Shown here: in pieces, positions 22,320 to 33,452 of the stretch | Position numbering within the stretch: the stretch's first letter is position 1 | Layout: every line of letters starts with the position of its first letter | From: Siphonodentalium dalli | Lineage: Eukaryota > Mollusca > Scaphopoda > Gadilida > Siphonodentaliidae | NCBI GenBank assembly: GCA_032622095.1 | Contig: CP136066.1 | Span: 95,501,319-95,565,318, forward strand | Length of the DNA stretch: 64,000 nucleotides | Direction of reading: 5' to 3' | Notes under the pieces: generated by a model | Told to the model about the DNA's origin: nothing | What the model saw: only the letters and a program-made list of their open reading frames with translations | Database searches by the model: none | Program-made: the position numbers and the translations under genes

Positions 22320-23605
22320 CGTCATGAAAAGGCCATCGAGAGACGATGGAAAGGTCTTGGTTTCCGTTATGTTGATGCTCCAGATGTAAACATAGAATAT
22401 GTTGCGCAACTCTTTGATCAAAGACACGGTTTCTTACTGGGAGCGGAACATTGAATGATTTTTAACCTGGTCACCATGTTAAGAGAATTTCCTGCAGTAC
22501 ATACACATGTACATAAGTGCAAACTGTGCGATGCTGAACCTTTAATTCTTAGTACGAACACCAAACTACACTGACTCAAGCTCAGAATCATTTAGGTGCT
22601 TGTTGTGTTGAACTTCTTCTCTGTACTTCCAATGTAGTTCCAAACATGTTTCCGTTATGTTGATGGCTCCAGATGTAAACATGGGATATGTTGCGCGACT
22701 TTCTTACCAACCAAAGATGTGGTTTCTTACTGGAAGCGGAACATTGTATGACTTTCATCCTAGTCACCATGTTAGAGAATTTCCTGCTATACATACACAT
22801 GTACATGGATGCAACCTGTGGGTATGATGTTGAGCCTTTAATTCTTAGTATGAACATCGAATTACACTACCCGAAGCTCAGAGATCGGGATAATATTCTT
22901 CTCTGTAGTTCCAATGTAGTTCCAAACATGTTCCTACCTGCAAATAAGGGTCAAACGAGATGATGTACATGTACATTAATAAAAGTGTTAATGTAGCTCA
23001 GCTTGGACATGAGATATAATTCTCACAGAACATCATGGAATGATGAAGGTGGAAATTTCCAGTGATGGATTGAAGCGTATACCTTCTGTTAAGCAGATTC
23101 ATATATCACACATTGTTCTAGGCCTTTGCCGACCCATTACAACAGGATTGGGTGCCCAAAATTGGTTATAACCAAACCGTAATATTCAGAATTTGTCATG
23201 TTTTTGTACATTAATTATATTTCGGAAAATGCTCAAAGATGTAATTAAATCTAAAACAGCATTGGACGTAACAATAATCAGTGCCATTGTAGCTACATGT
23301 ACATATAACATTAAATACTAACAGAGCATTATTTTTGTAAATATCTGGTGGAATTTCTGAAGATATTTTTGGCATGCCTGCATTATTGATTGGAGTACCT
23401 GTACACAAAAACCGATGTGGCTCTATGTCAGGGTTAATGGAAGAGCTACTGGACATTCGTAAACTAGATGCCAAGATGGTCAAGGGCATAACCCTGGACC
23501 ATTTAGTTTATGAATGTCCGGTAGCGAGTCCAATAAGTTATAACCGACTTAAACAGTTTTATAATATGCAAGGAGAAAGTACATTGATCCAATACATGCA
23601 TAAAT
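22320..23605 (+). pseudogene. Decayed protein-coding gene of unknown family with internal duplication
   Basis: Three protein-like segments occur on one strand. At 22323-22450: KAIERRWKGLGFRYVDAPDV then DQRHGFLLGAEH and a stop. At 22650-22963: a partner copy of the same region with RCGFLLEAEHC, then YDVEPLILSMNIELHYPKL and SSNVVPNMFLPANKG. At 23341-23605: DIFGMPALLIGVPVHKNRCG, SMSGLMEELLDIRKLDAKMV, ITLDHLVYECPVASPISYNR, ending YMHKFQ where repeat family D begins. His/Cys spacing (THVHKCKLC in the first copy) hints at metal binding, but no family is recognised. Stops and frame changes show it is dead. Confidence 0.4.
22330..22935 (+). repeat. Tandem duplication of about 300 bp inside the dead gene
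   Basis: GTTATGTTGATG.CTCCAGATGTAAACAT starts copies near 22365 and 22660. Both end with CCAATGTAGTTCCAAACATG (near 22625 and 22910). The copies differ by indels that shift their frames, so they diverged after coding constraint was lost. Confidence 0.85.
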
Positions 23606-23865
23606 TTCAGGCACGTATGGCATTTTTTCCCTTTCGATCATTTTTTGTACCCACCCACCCCCACCGCCAAATTTGTTTCCATTTTCGGCAGTTTTTCCGA
23701 CCATTTTTTGACACCCACCCCCCCCTTTTAACACTAAAACAGAGATTTGCGGGGGGAAATTCACTGTAAACAGCTGTATATGAATTTCTGTGCATACTAT
23801 TTATCATGGATGTTAACATGGACATGTAAATAGGAATGAGTCATTTTTAGGTTATTCCCCCCCCC
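23605..23865 (+). mobile_element. G-run repeat family D, copy 2
   Basis: TTTCAGGCACGTATGGCATT, the C-rich block, AACACTAAAACAGAGATTTG and AACAGCTGTATATGAATTTC match 10988-11220 almost exactly. This copy lacks the leading G run and starts within the open frame of the dead gene, adding spurious codons to it. Confidence 0.85.
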
Positions 23866-24572
23866 CCGATACATGCTGCTTTTTCTGACAAGGAATTGTA
23901 TTACATAAACAAGGGCGTTTATAAGCAATATGCTGATGATTGATATTTCTTGAATAGAGATCCCCGTGGCGTGGGAGTTCGTAGTGCAAACATTGGGAGA
24001 CATGACCATTCTAGATTACAAAATGACGGTAGGGGTAACAATATCATGAATATAACGAAACATATACAATAAATGGTACATGTAATTATTGCTCATTAGA
24101 TAGTAGCACAAATGATGTGAGCTGTTTTTAAAGCTCATTTGGTTGTGATTTAAGGAACGATTTTTAAGTTATGACCATTGAAATTTCGTCAAATATATAT
24201 GCCAAAAAATTATCAACTTTTTTTCAAAATACGTCTATCCTTTTGTGATATTTCTTTTTGCTCATAATAAGTAGACTAATTGGGGTCAGTTAAGTGGATG
24301 TTTCGTTTCATTTATCACAATTTTAACTATCATTGATTGATTTTATAGAATATAGCCATTTTCAAGGAATTTTGACACGAGTTTGACCATTTAAAAACAA
24401 AATTCTGGGCTTTGCCCCATATGCCATACACCTCAGAAATTCTGATGTAGAATAGTACACAGAAATAGAAAATCAAAATAGGAATTTCTCCATCTCCGGG
24501 TGACAGCTACCTCAGCCACAACACGGTCTAATCAGTAAAGATCACTGGCATATGGAGCCTCACATATTATTA
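23866..24572. other. No gene recognised
   Basis: Contains a C run near 23858-23867 followed by AT-rich sequence with no exon-like frame. Confidence 0.45.
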
Positions 24573-24690
24573 ATTGATATATAAGAGAATGCACTGGCTT
24601 ACAAGGTCATGGTAAATATTGTTAGGCCAATGTATTATCTTGTATTGGCGGGGGAGACTCTTATATAAGAGAATGCATTGGCACAGGATT
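24573..24690 (-). mobile_element. MITE family E hairpin
   Basis: ATATAAGAGAATGCACTGG, CCAATGTATTATCTT and TAAGAGAATGCATTGGCACA match, on the opposite strand, the block at 32547-32665. Confidence 0.75.
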
Positions 24691-24889
24691 TTCCCAACTC
24701 AATATCATCAAATGATAGACCCCCCCCCCTTTACCCTAGATGGGAAGATTCAACAGATCTATCATGTTTGTTGCATAAATTCGCTCCATTGATAGTAGAC
24801 CTTGTCTGTGCAAGAATTTGCTGATGATAATGGGATTTGACATGAAAGTCATCTGATACTCAGTATTATCTGGAGAACATTAAAGGCAA

Positions 24890-25405
24890 GAGCGGCGTTC
24901 GTTGCAGGAATATTTCTATTTGTTCAAATCGCCATCAACGGAAGGAACACCAAAATACATACAATTCCGCTCATATGCCAAACATAATCAGAGCGTAAAT
25001 ATAACATTGTCGTCAAGACGTACGATGGTGTACAAAAACAAGAACCTGCTTGTGTTACAGCAGTTGTGCTTCTGTTTACACAACACAACGTAATTTATTG
25101 GTTAATCACACAAAAATTATATAAACGCTCTTTATTATTTCCATATCGGGAAAAGAGTAACAAATAACGCTCTTTATGTTTACCATATCCGGATCTAAAC
25201 AAAAGTCAGAAAACGTAACTTTTTTTGCTTCTGTTTAATACATAACAAGGGGAAAACATTTACAATAGCATACTGTTTTTGCCATATTTCTGATTGGGAT
25301 AAGAACAAAGTCTGTCTATATTTTACTATTATTTCTGTTTATGGTGGTTTTTGACCGAGGTGAATATTTGAACAGCAAACCCACCTCCAAGGCCGCCCAT
25401 ATCTT
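24890..25405 (+). repeat. Dispersed repeat, copy 2 (partner at 4170-4660)
   Basis: Same block order as the 4170 copy: GTGTTACAGCAG, GGTTAATCACACA, GCTCTTTATGTTTACCAT, CAAAGTCTGTCTAT, GTTTTTGACCG and CCCACCTCCAAGGCCGCCC. The copies are diverged by substitutions and small indels. Confidence 0.75.
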
Positions 25406-26660
25406 CAACTCTTTCTATACCGGTACTTATGTATTTTCCCTAAGTTATGAAAGTATACATTGGAATTTCCTGTTATTAATCTGGAGGTCGGTTCATGAAA
25501 AAATAAGCACATAATAACAGATAATACCGGTACAAAAGAGTTATTTAATTGAAGGACATGTTCACATAATAACTTATAAGTTCCAATAAACCAAAGGTTG
25601 TTTGTTGAACTTATTACCTGTATATTTTCTAATGGAACTACTCGTCAATGAGGATTTAGAATAAAAAGAGTTAAAGCTAGTGATAGTGTGCCTGTCCCAA
25701 TTGTAAAGCATGATAATTAATACTTACTGGATTAAAACTCAAAAATGAATCTCCATAATCTTTTACCAATGGTCTGACCAACTTCTAATGCATACGCTTC
25801 AAGTTAGGGAGAGTGAATTGGTAGTATGAATAAAGCACCTGTGTCCGTTCTCCTGGAAATAACAAATGTCAAAATATTTCACTCTCATCAAAATGTCCCC
25901 TTCAATTCGACACCATATAATTACTACTCTATGAATTTAATATACTATTCACTTTTTTACTATATCCCACTATAAATTCAAAATACTCATTCCCAATTGG
26001 ATGAGGGCATGAGTTTGCCATCTTGACACAATTTCAAGTCATATAATTTCATTGCTGACTGTTTAGAGGTAAGCATGTACCATTTTGCACCCACCTCAAC
26101 TATGTGGGTTCGTTTACCACGCCCTGTAATCGCATATGGATGTGACTGGAGTTGGAAAAAATAGTTAACACCACTGAAAAACGATAAACCTCGTATTTTT
26201 AGAATCAAAAGCTACTTTTGACATCAGTTTACTGGATATTGATGTAGTCATGATTGGGGGTGTAAATATATATTTCAACAAGGTCAAACAAGGGCCGCAA
26301 CTGAGAAAAATGAATGCACAACTCCAGTTGTGTACGGGAATCCCTTAATATCCCCAATATGTGCTATCACCATGCAGAAGGACAAAAACTCTTATTGTTA
26401 GCGCCTGATTTACAAGGTGATACTAGTATGTTCATACAGACAGACTGGTAGATGAATGACAGCCCTTGACTGCATGTATTATTATATGCCCTGAACGTCC
26501 TTCAGGGGTCGGGGCATAATAAATCCACATTCCAGTATACCCATCATTCGCTTCATTAATATGGGTACAGATATTAATATTATATAGATCTGGTTTCTAA
26601 TGGATAGTTGGTCTGAACATGATCAAGGTATTATATACATGTACCGGACTACCGGTACAT
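25406..26660. other. No gene recognised
   Basis: AT-rich. A compact hairpin-like TATGCCCTGAACGTCCTTCA with GGGGCATAATAA near 26487-26521 resembles the tail of the repeat at 29123-29527. No exon. Confidence 0.45.
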
Positions 26661-28726
26661 GTATTTGCCTAATATTAACAGAATTTTTTTTTTCTCGAAC
26701 AAGTACATAAACATACTCAAAATCGGCAAAAATCGGAAAAAGGGAAATTGTTTATTTCCGTGAAATAATTATGGGGAAATTTTATCAAATCATCAATTTA
26801 TGGATTTTCATATAACAAAATCAAATTGACAAATCCTACAAATATCATACATATTTTGTTGTCCTCACTATCATGAATCCAGAACTGAAAACCATTTCAA
26901 GGTTTATTGAGTATTTTTCAAGTTGTGTGCCTCCAAAAACGCGAATTTACCTTATTTCTGAGCCTAAAATTTGAAGAATGAGCCAAATATCATATTTTAT
27001 GGTTAATTATTTAAAAAACTAATGCAAAAGACAGAGATTTTTCCCTGTTTTTGTAATTTCCTCACAAGATAAAACACAAAAGATGATTAATATGTGCACC
27101 TATGGTTAAGAAGAATAAAATATTCTCAAAAAAAATGTGTGTTCCATTGCATGGACTTAGCCAAATTTGCCACTGACACAGAACTCGTGTGATGAAACGC
27201 AATATTTGAGGTCATGTAAATCAATAAATTGATATCCATATGCCCTGCTTTTCTTATTACCTTTTAAGTAATAAGTATACTAGATTGAACAAATTGCAAA
27301 GATATTAACAAACCATTGTTTAAGAAAATCAACTTATGGCCCTTTGAATCCTTGGTCTTAACTTGTTTCCAAAAATGCCATGTTGAGAAATTTTTGTTCA
27401 TTCAAAAAGGTATTTGGGCATAAAGAGAAAAAACAAATGGTGTTTTAGTGCGTAAAATTATTCGAACTTTCCTCCCACAACACTTTAGTTCCTGTTGCGT
27501 TATTAAACAGCTTAATACGTTACTGGACGTTTATTTAGAATGTTATTGCTATGTTGATTAAAAATAATTCCAAAATGACAATTTGACATTTCACTGCCAA
27601 ATTACGACAAAAAGGATTATAGCGCTGTCAATGTATATAAACAAAAAAGTTTTAAGTTACGTATGAAAGAACAATACATGCAGAAGCTGATAATATAATG
27701 TTGTATGATTCAAGATGCTTGATTTTGAAGTTTTTGTTGATATGCTATCCCCTACCCCATGTTTCTGCCATTCAAATTTGTAGTAAATTATCCGAAGTGA
27801 TGAGAGAAATCCAGTGACATTCATTGGTATAACCATTGATATGTTATTTTCTCAACAAAAAACTAATATAAGAAGATAAAATACTTTTACACAATAACTT
27901 TTGTTAATTTTTCTGAATATGCACAAAAACCTTTAAAATATTTACAAAAACGCCCCAAAATAGCATTTTCGGAAAAGAGGCTAGACTAAGAGTTCATGGA
28001 GCCATAATTTAATTTTCTTCACAAATGTATTTAGAAATTCCATCACAATTTGTTCTATCTTGTATTCTTAAAAGGTTACGAGAAAGGCAGAGCATATAGA
28101 TTGTAATTTATTCAGTTACATGACCCCAAATATTGCATTTCATCACACGAGTTCTATGTCAGTGGCAAATTTGGCTAAGTCCATACAATGGAACACACAT
28201 TTTGTTCGAGAATATTTTATTCTTCTTAACCATAGATGCACATAATAATAATTTTTTTTGTTTTATCTAGTGAGGAAAAGCCCTGTATTTTGGGCTCGTT
28301 TTTTTTAGATAATTATTAAACCATAAAATATGACATTTGGCTCATTCTGCTAAATTTAGGCTCCGAAATAAGGTAAATTCCCGTTTTTGAAGTCACACAA
28401 CTCGAAAAATACTCCAAAAATATGGCAATGGTTCTCAGTTCTGTGTTCAGAAAAGTGAGGGTAACAAAATCGGCATGATATTTGTAGGACTTGTGTATTT
28501 GAATTTTTTAAATACGCTAAAAGAAAATCCATAAATGGATGATTTGACCAAAATTTCCCAAATTTATTTAACGAAAATCACCAATTTTCCTTTTTTCCGA
28601 TTTTTGCTGATTTTTAGTATGTTGTTTATGGAGGGTCTATGTACCTATTCCAGCAAAAAAAAAATTCTGTTGCAATTAGTTCTGGGTAAAACCATAAAGG
28701 CACTGGACTAATATTAGACAAATGTT
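26661..28726. mobile_element. 2-kb fold-back element with arms of about 800 bp
   Basis: The left arm (26661 to about 27480) and right arm (about 27880 to 28726) are diverged complements. Anchor pairs include CATGGACTTAGCCAAATTTGCCACTGACA (about 27151) with its complement near 28158. CCTTATTTCTGAGCC (about 26950) pairs near 28365. AATTTTTTTTTTCTCG (about 26682) pairs near 28660. About 400 bp separate the arms. No long open frame exists in either arm, and divergence is roughly a fifth of positions, so it is old. Confidence 0.85.
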
Positions 28727-29122
28727 GTTGAGATACGTCTAAGAAAAAAATGTTTCCGATAATAAATTTCCGGTGATAACAACGATCTAATATCGATAAT
28801 ATATAGAAACATAAGTAATTTGAGTCAAAGATGTATTTTGTAAATGCTCAGGTTAATAGGCTATCTTAAAATCAAAGTTAATAATTTGCTATAAATTCAA
28901 TTTATGACTGGAGCCATAAAATGGCGTAAATTAAATTACGAATTTCCGTGTACAAGACGTAATCAAATTAATTGAGGGATACTGGATTGGTAAATGGCAC
29001 ACACGATCGTTTTAAACATAATGCTGATACGGGGAGAAAACTCAAGCCACTCAGTGACTAGTGACGATACAATCATACAATAACTTAAATGAGTATATGG
29101 GACTAGTATGCATATAATATAA

Positions 29123-29527
29123 CTTTTATAAGTCAAAATAAGTCGAAAATAAGGTGTAATATTACGAAAAACAGTCTGAGCCAATCCCTAGCCGCATCAT
29201 GTAGAGAGGGTATTGTGAGAAGCATGTATACCAAAAATTATTGAAATCGGTTCATATTTGTTAAAGCTATTAAGTCGGACAGAATTTTCTAAGTCAAAAT
29301 AAGTCGAAAAAGAGGCGTAACTTGAAAAAAAAAAGTCGGACCGAACCGCGGAGACATGCGGAGACACCGTCCTAAGGAGATTGCATACAAAAAATTATTG
29401 AAATCGGTTCATAGTTGTTCGAGTTATGAGGTCAGACGGACGGACAGACAAACAGACGGAGTAAGCGTGACGGACAGACGCAGTCAATCCAGTATACCCC
29501 CCATTTTCTTCGAAAGTGGGGGTATAA
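29123..29527 (+). repeat. Tandem ~160-bp repeat ending in a strong hairpin
   Basis: TAAGTCAAAATAAGTCGAAAA and ATTATTGAAATCGGTTCATA recur at about 29125/29290 and 29240/29395. A GACGGACGGACAGACAAACAG tract follows. The end is TATACCCCCCATTTTC, TTC, GAAAGTGGGGGTATA, a near-perfect stem at 29493-29527. I recognise this style of repeat from mollusc genomes but do not assign a family. Confidence 0.7.
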
Positions 29528-30163
29528 TTACTCGACAACGACAATTTGTATTTTTGCATTTGGGTAAATTTGCCATCCGTAACACTACTTCGTACTCAAC
29601 AGACTTTCAAATAATGGAAAAATTGTTACCTTATTCTCCAACTCAGAGACTATAGAAGCCAACAACAACATTTGTGTACAGTATCCCTTTAAACCTTTAG
29701 TTGCCACCTTATCTCTTAGAATCTTACTGACAGCCTAAAAACTTCTGCTTCATCCTTTGAAGATGTAAGTACCTTGAGGGAATGAAAGAATTAGATATTA
29801 TTTTTTTTACGCAAATGACCTGTGGACAGATGCTCGTAGTCTGTTTATATATAACCATGGATATATGCCAGATATAACCGTACAAAAAAAAATACTGTGC
29901 TTTTGACAGTGTATTTATCCATGGCGTGTGTGACTGTGGTTGGTCGTAATCTAGTGTCCGGTGTTATTGTTTTGAAGGTTTATCATGTTCGACTGATGTT
30001 GTTAGCATGGTAATGGGATTAGCGGTTTCTATGTCTTGTCTGGTCAGATGTTATGTTTGAGCTTTGTCTGAAATTAACAAATTTTTATACTAGAATTTGC
30101 GTAACAGGAGCATGAGGAAATCACATGTTGAGTGCATTTAATGGTTTTTAGAGACCGAATATA

Positions 30164-30923
30164 TCTATTATATATTTTGGAAGATCTGTGTGTGTGTGGG
30201 TGTGTGTGTCTGTCTGTCAGTAATCGATGGACTCGAAAATGGCCCAGCCGATTTCGATGAAACTTGGTATGTGGGGGTATTTTCGGGTCAGGACTAACAT
30301 AGGCCTATTAATTTGTCCGTGCGAGGTCAACTTTTCACGTGCCGAGGTCAAATCTGTTTTTACGCCGTTTTGCGCTAATATATTTCAGTTCGGTGCTTAC
30401 AAATCGATTCGAAACAGCGCGAATAATAACATGCCAGTCATAATAATGACACTATGAGAATCTTTCGTGTTTCCTCTTTCCAACGATATATAATATGTAT
30501 GTATCCGTTTTAGTTATCTGCCTCAATTATTAAGAAGAAGTGGTACGATCTTCTATCAGGGTAAAAACAATGCGTAACTTCTATGACGTCGTTAGAGGTC
30601 ATAAAGTTAGATCACGTTAACTCTTCTCCGGCCGATGCATTTGACTGTTTCAGACGTCTTGGCGATATCTCGGGCACCGATGGTAATTTAACTTTACGTT
30701 GAAACTTGATAATTAATGAGCGTGTGTATATGAGGCGCGTTTATATACTTGAGTGGAAATCAAATCGGGTTAAAAGGTCAAATCGGGTAAAACCGGATGG
30801 ATTTCGACGGGTACTTTTGTTCGGGCAGTGTTTTGGACGGGTCAAATCGTGACCCCACTTGACCTTGGCCTTCAAAATAGACAATTCAAGGTCAAAACCG
30901 GACGAAGTCGGGTCACCTTCTAG
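30164..30923 (+). mobile_element. Complete non-autonomous Helitron-like element
   Basis: Inserted precisely between A (30163) and T (30924). It starts TCTATTATATATTTTGGAAG, followed by (GT)n and GATGGACTCGAAAATGGCCC. It ends CCGGACGAAGTCGGG, TCACCTT, CTAG. 5'-TC, a 3' hairpin then CTRR, and insertion between A and T without duplication are Helitron hallmarks. The interior holds CAAATCGGGTAAAACCGGATG words shared with 12390-13130. No Rep/helicase coding is seen. Confidence 0.8.
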
Positions 30924-31440
30924 TATGATATAGAGATAATGAAATCATATATAATCATATATATATACTGCATCCAATTTGGGTTGATATGGGTGACTTT
31001 CATGTAGTTTTGTGGTTATGAGACCACATGCAGGCCTTGTTATTGGCCCCCTGATTTCTGCTCTGTTGTCTTTAAACTTTTTTATATCTTTTGCAACATG
31101 GGTGCCACCAGGATATCTCCAGATTATAATACCGGGCTGACTATTGCAGATCTCCCCAATGGGTGCAGCTAACCCTCATGGACAAGGGGTTGTATCCCCT
31201 CCCTGACGAGATCAAACCCTGTTTTCCAATGAGATCTAATATTGACAATTTCTCATCATCAGTGATGAATGCAAGACCACCCTCTTGGGACGGGGCATCA
31301 GAGTGGGACGTGGGCTGGTTATGCATGGGTCTTAATCCCACCAACTGCAGTCAAACATCACTCAACATTTAGTTGGAAACTTTATACCAAAAATAGGTTG
31401 AAATTGTGGTCATAGATTTTCCAACAATTTATTAGTGACA
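30924..31440. other. Mostly unassigned; weak minus-strand frame 31141-31344
   Basis: A 67-codon minus frame contains FITDDEKLSILDLIGKQGLI and could be exonic, but the plus strand is equally open here and no splice signals decide it. Confidence 0.2.
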
Positions 31441-31657
31441 TACACAGCTGACATACATGTATACATGTATATTCCTTTCAAATTGCAAATCGTCTCACTG
31501 CGTGTATAAACCACCGACCCCCCGGAGAGCAACTGACAAACTTGCCCAGATACATGATTCCAGTCACTCTACCTATGACGGGGTTCGAACCAGCTTCGTC
31601 GGCACTGGACAGAGTAAATCACCTGGCACTCTACCGACTGTACCACCGGGAGCCCCT
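31440..31657 (-). mobile_element. tRNA-derived SINE-like head
   Basis: On the minus strand GGTTCGAACCC (31580-31591) is a perfect RNA polymerase III B box. About 50 nt upstream, TGGTACAGTCGGTAGAGTGC resembles an A box. The two boxes have tRNA-like spacing, but no full acceptor stem or cloverleaf can be drawn, so a functional tRNA is unlikely. The downstream body continues towards 31440. Confidence 0.55.
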
Positions 31658-31659
31658 GA

Positions 31660-31990
31660 GTTATAATAATGCATAATGTGTTTACGGATGGAACAAGACC
31701 GGAAACTCTGGTATGCATTGACAGGCAAAACCTGTCCTTCCCTATCATTCTGGTCTATCACCATACCAAACCAAATCGGAAATTCGACAACAGACACTTA
31801 TATTGCAAAAACTTTGAACGGACTGAATTTCATAAAGCCGAACAGGGCCCATAACTCTGGTAGGCATCGATGGTCACAACCCATGATATTATGCATATTC
31901 ATTCCCCATTTCTGGTCTGTCACCGTGCCATAGAGCATCAAAATATGACAACCGACTCCCGAGTTACAATGCAAAATGTTTGTATGGTCG
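31660..31990 (+). repeat. 'ataactctggta' repeat, two diverged units
   Basis: CTCTGGTA.GCAT, ATCATTCTGGTCTATCACCAT and AATCGGAAATTCGACAAC in the first unit are answered by CATAACTCTGGTAGGCAT, CATTTCTGGTCTGTCACCGT and ATATGACAACCGACTCC in the second. Confidence 0.6.
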
Positions 31991-32080
31991 GACGGTCAAC
32001 AATATACCGGTACCTGCCAACTAATATCAGGGGATATAATAACCATACATGTATATCTCTGTGTATACCTAACCAAAAAC

Positions 32081-32171
32081 AATTCCCCTCCACCACCCCA
32101 CCTTTGGTGAATAAGACTGAAAAAAAAAAAAATTCCCCTCCACCACCCCACCTCGGTGAATAAGACTGAAG
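32081..32171. repeat. Two-copy 50-bp direct repeat
   Basis: AATTCCCCTCCACCACCCCA and GGTGAATAAGACTGAA occur at 32081 and 32131, separated by a poly-A stretch. Confidence 0.9.
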
Positions 32172-32281
32172 AGTTTTTTGGTCATGTACAAATAATTGTG
32201 GAACCCCTGACTTGTTTACCACTATTTACACTGGCCAGTGTTCTGTCACACACAACACACTCGATATATTAAGGCTACAGT

Positions 32282-32811
32282 CAGGGAAGGATCCAGGGCT
32301 CTTTTGATACCTGTTACAGGTTTGGGCGCCCAAACTCTGGTGGCCTAAATGTCCCCAAATTGCAAGTGGATAGTTTTATTAAAGCTGAATTTTCTATATT
32401 TTGAAGGAAATCTTCTATTATAATTCAACAATATGCAATGCAAATCATCAATATACAGTTGATATAGAGCCTTTATTTGCTTAATCAAGTGTCCAGTGAG
32501 AAATATTTTAACCCTTTCATGACTGGGGTTTCTTGAAATTTTGCAAAAATCCTGTGCCAATGCATTCTCTTATATAAATGAGTGTCTCCCATCTAAGGAG
32601 CCTCGAATATAAAAGATAATACATTGGCCTTTATCTTGACCTTGTAAGCCAGTGCATTTTCTTATGCGGGATCCTTAATGCTGCACCTAAGGAAGGGGGC
32701 GACCCCCTTCCATACCTACCCCCATCTCAGGCCTACGGCCCTCGGGATATGCCTTCTGCATATCATGGTCCCAAAACAGGTGTCCCCAAAAAATCCCTGG
32801 ATCCATCCCTG
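32282..32811. mobile_element. Non-autonomous hAT element with perfect 8-bp duplication
   Basis: Termini CAGGGAAGGATCCAGGG and CCCTGGATCCATCCCTG form a 17-bp inverted repeat with one mismatch. GCTACAGT flanks both sides (32274-32281 and 32812-32819). An 8-bp duplication and CAGGG ends define hAT. The right duplication spans the TA and the first four bases of the MITE at 32816, so the hAT inserted into the edge of that older MITE. The body contains a family E hairpin and no transposase. Confidence 0.92.
32547..32665 (+). mobile_element. MITE family E hairpin nested in the hAT element
   Basis: CCTGTGCCAATGCATTCTCT, AAGATAATACATTGGCC and CTTGTAAGCCAGTGCATT match the 24573-24690 block in reverse. 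Confidence 0.75.
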
Positions 32812-32815
32812 GCTA

Positions 32816-33033
32816 CAGTAATGCCCTATTAAAGTAATCACCATCTTTAAATAACCAGCAGAATTATGGATAACTTTTCAGGATTTAGTTGGAAATATGG
32901 CTTGTTGCCATTCATCGGAAAGCTTACGGCGAGAGCTTTCCGATGAAAGGCAACAAGCCATATTCCGACTAAATCCTGAACGTTACCCATAATTCTGCTT
33001 TGGTTAAGAGGTTGATTACTTAGGGCATTACTG
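32816..33033. mobile_element. MITE family A, intact copy with TA duplication
   Basis: CAGTAATGCCC to GGGCATTACTG with TA at 33034-33035. The left TA (32814-32815) is now also part of the hAT target. The palindromic arms share GGATTTAG.(T/C)GGAAATATGGC and GGCTTGTTGCC.TTCAT. It is the best-preserved member of the family. Confidence 0.9.
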
Positions 33034-33064
33034 TATAATGGGGTCTAGGACTATTTGTGACATA

Positions 33065-33450
33065 CCCCGCTGGACAAAACAAGTGTCCATTGGCACCGCG
33101 GTGTATTTGCCGTTCGGCCGCGGTGTCAGAGTTTGTAACTGCAGTTGAGCACCGCGGCCGAACGGCAAGTACGCCGTGGCCCAACAGCAAGTACACTGCG
33201 GCCGAAAGGCAACTACACCGCAGCCGAACGGCATGTACACCGTGGTTAGATTTCTGGTTTGCATCGTCTTTTTTCAGTTTAATGAACGTACACCGCGGTG
33301 TGGCAATTACGCCATGGCCGAACGGCAAGTACACCGCGGCCCAACTGTAGTTAGCCGGTGGAGCCGCGGTGTACTAGTAGTTGCATTTCAGCCACGGTGG
33401 CAACGCTAACTGCACCGCGGTTAGGTGTACACTTGTTTTGTCAAGCAGGG
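33065..33450. mobile_element. TIR element filled with 22-24 bp GC-rich repeats, TA duplication
   Basis: Ends CCCCGCTGGACAAAACAAG and the complement of CCCTGCTTGACAAAACAAG, each followed by TGT, lie between TA (33063-33064) and TA (33451-33452). The inside consists of about ten degenerate units of CACCGCGGCCGAACGGCAAG type in both orientations. The central part (TTTCTGGTTTGCATCG) is non-repetitive. TA duplication suggests a Tc1/mariner-mobilised MITE. The interior is far more GC-rich than its surroundings. Confidence 0.85.
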
Positions 33451-33452
33451 TA

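Noticed and set aside
31575-31657. Functional tRNA gene
   Set aside because: Good B box and a passable A box, but no consistent cloverleaf or acceptor stem; better explained as a SINE head.
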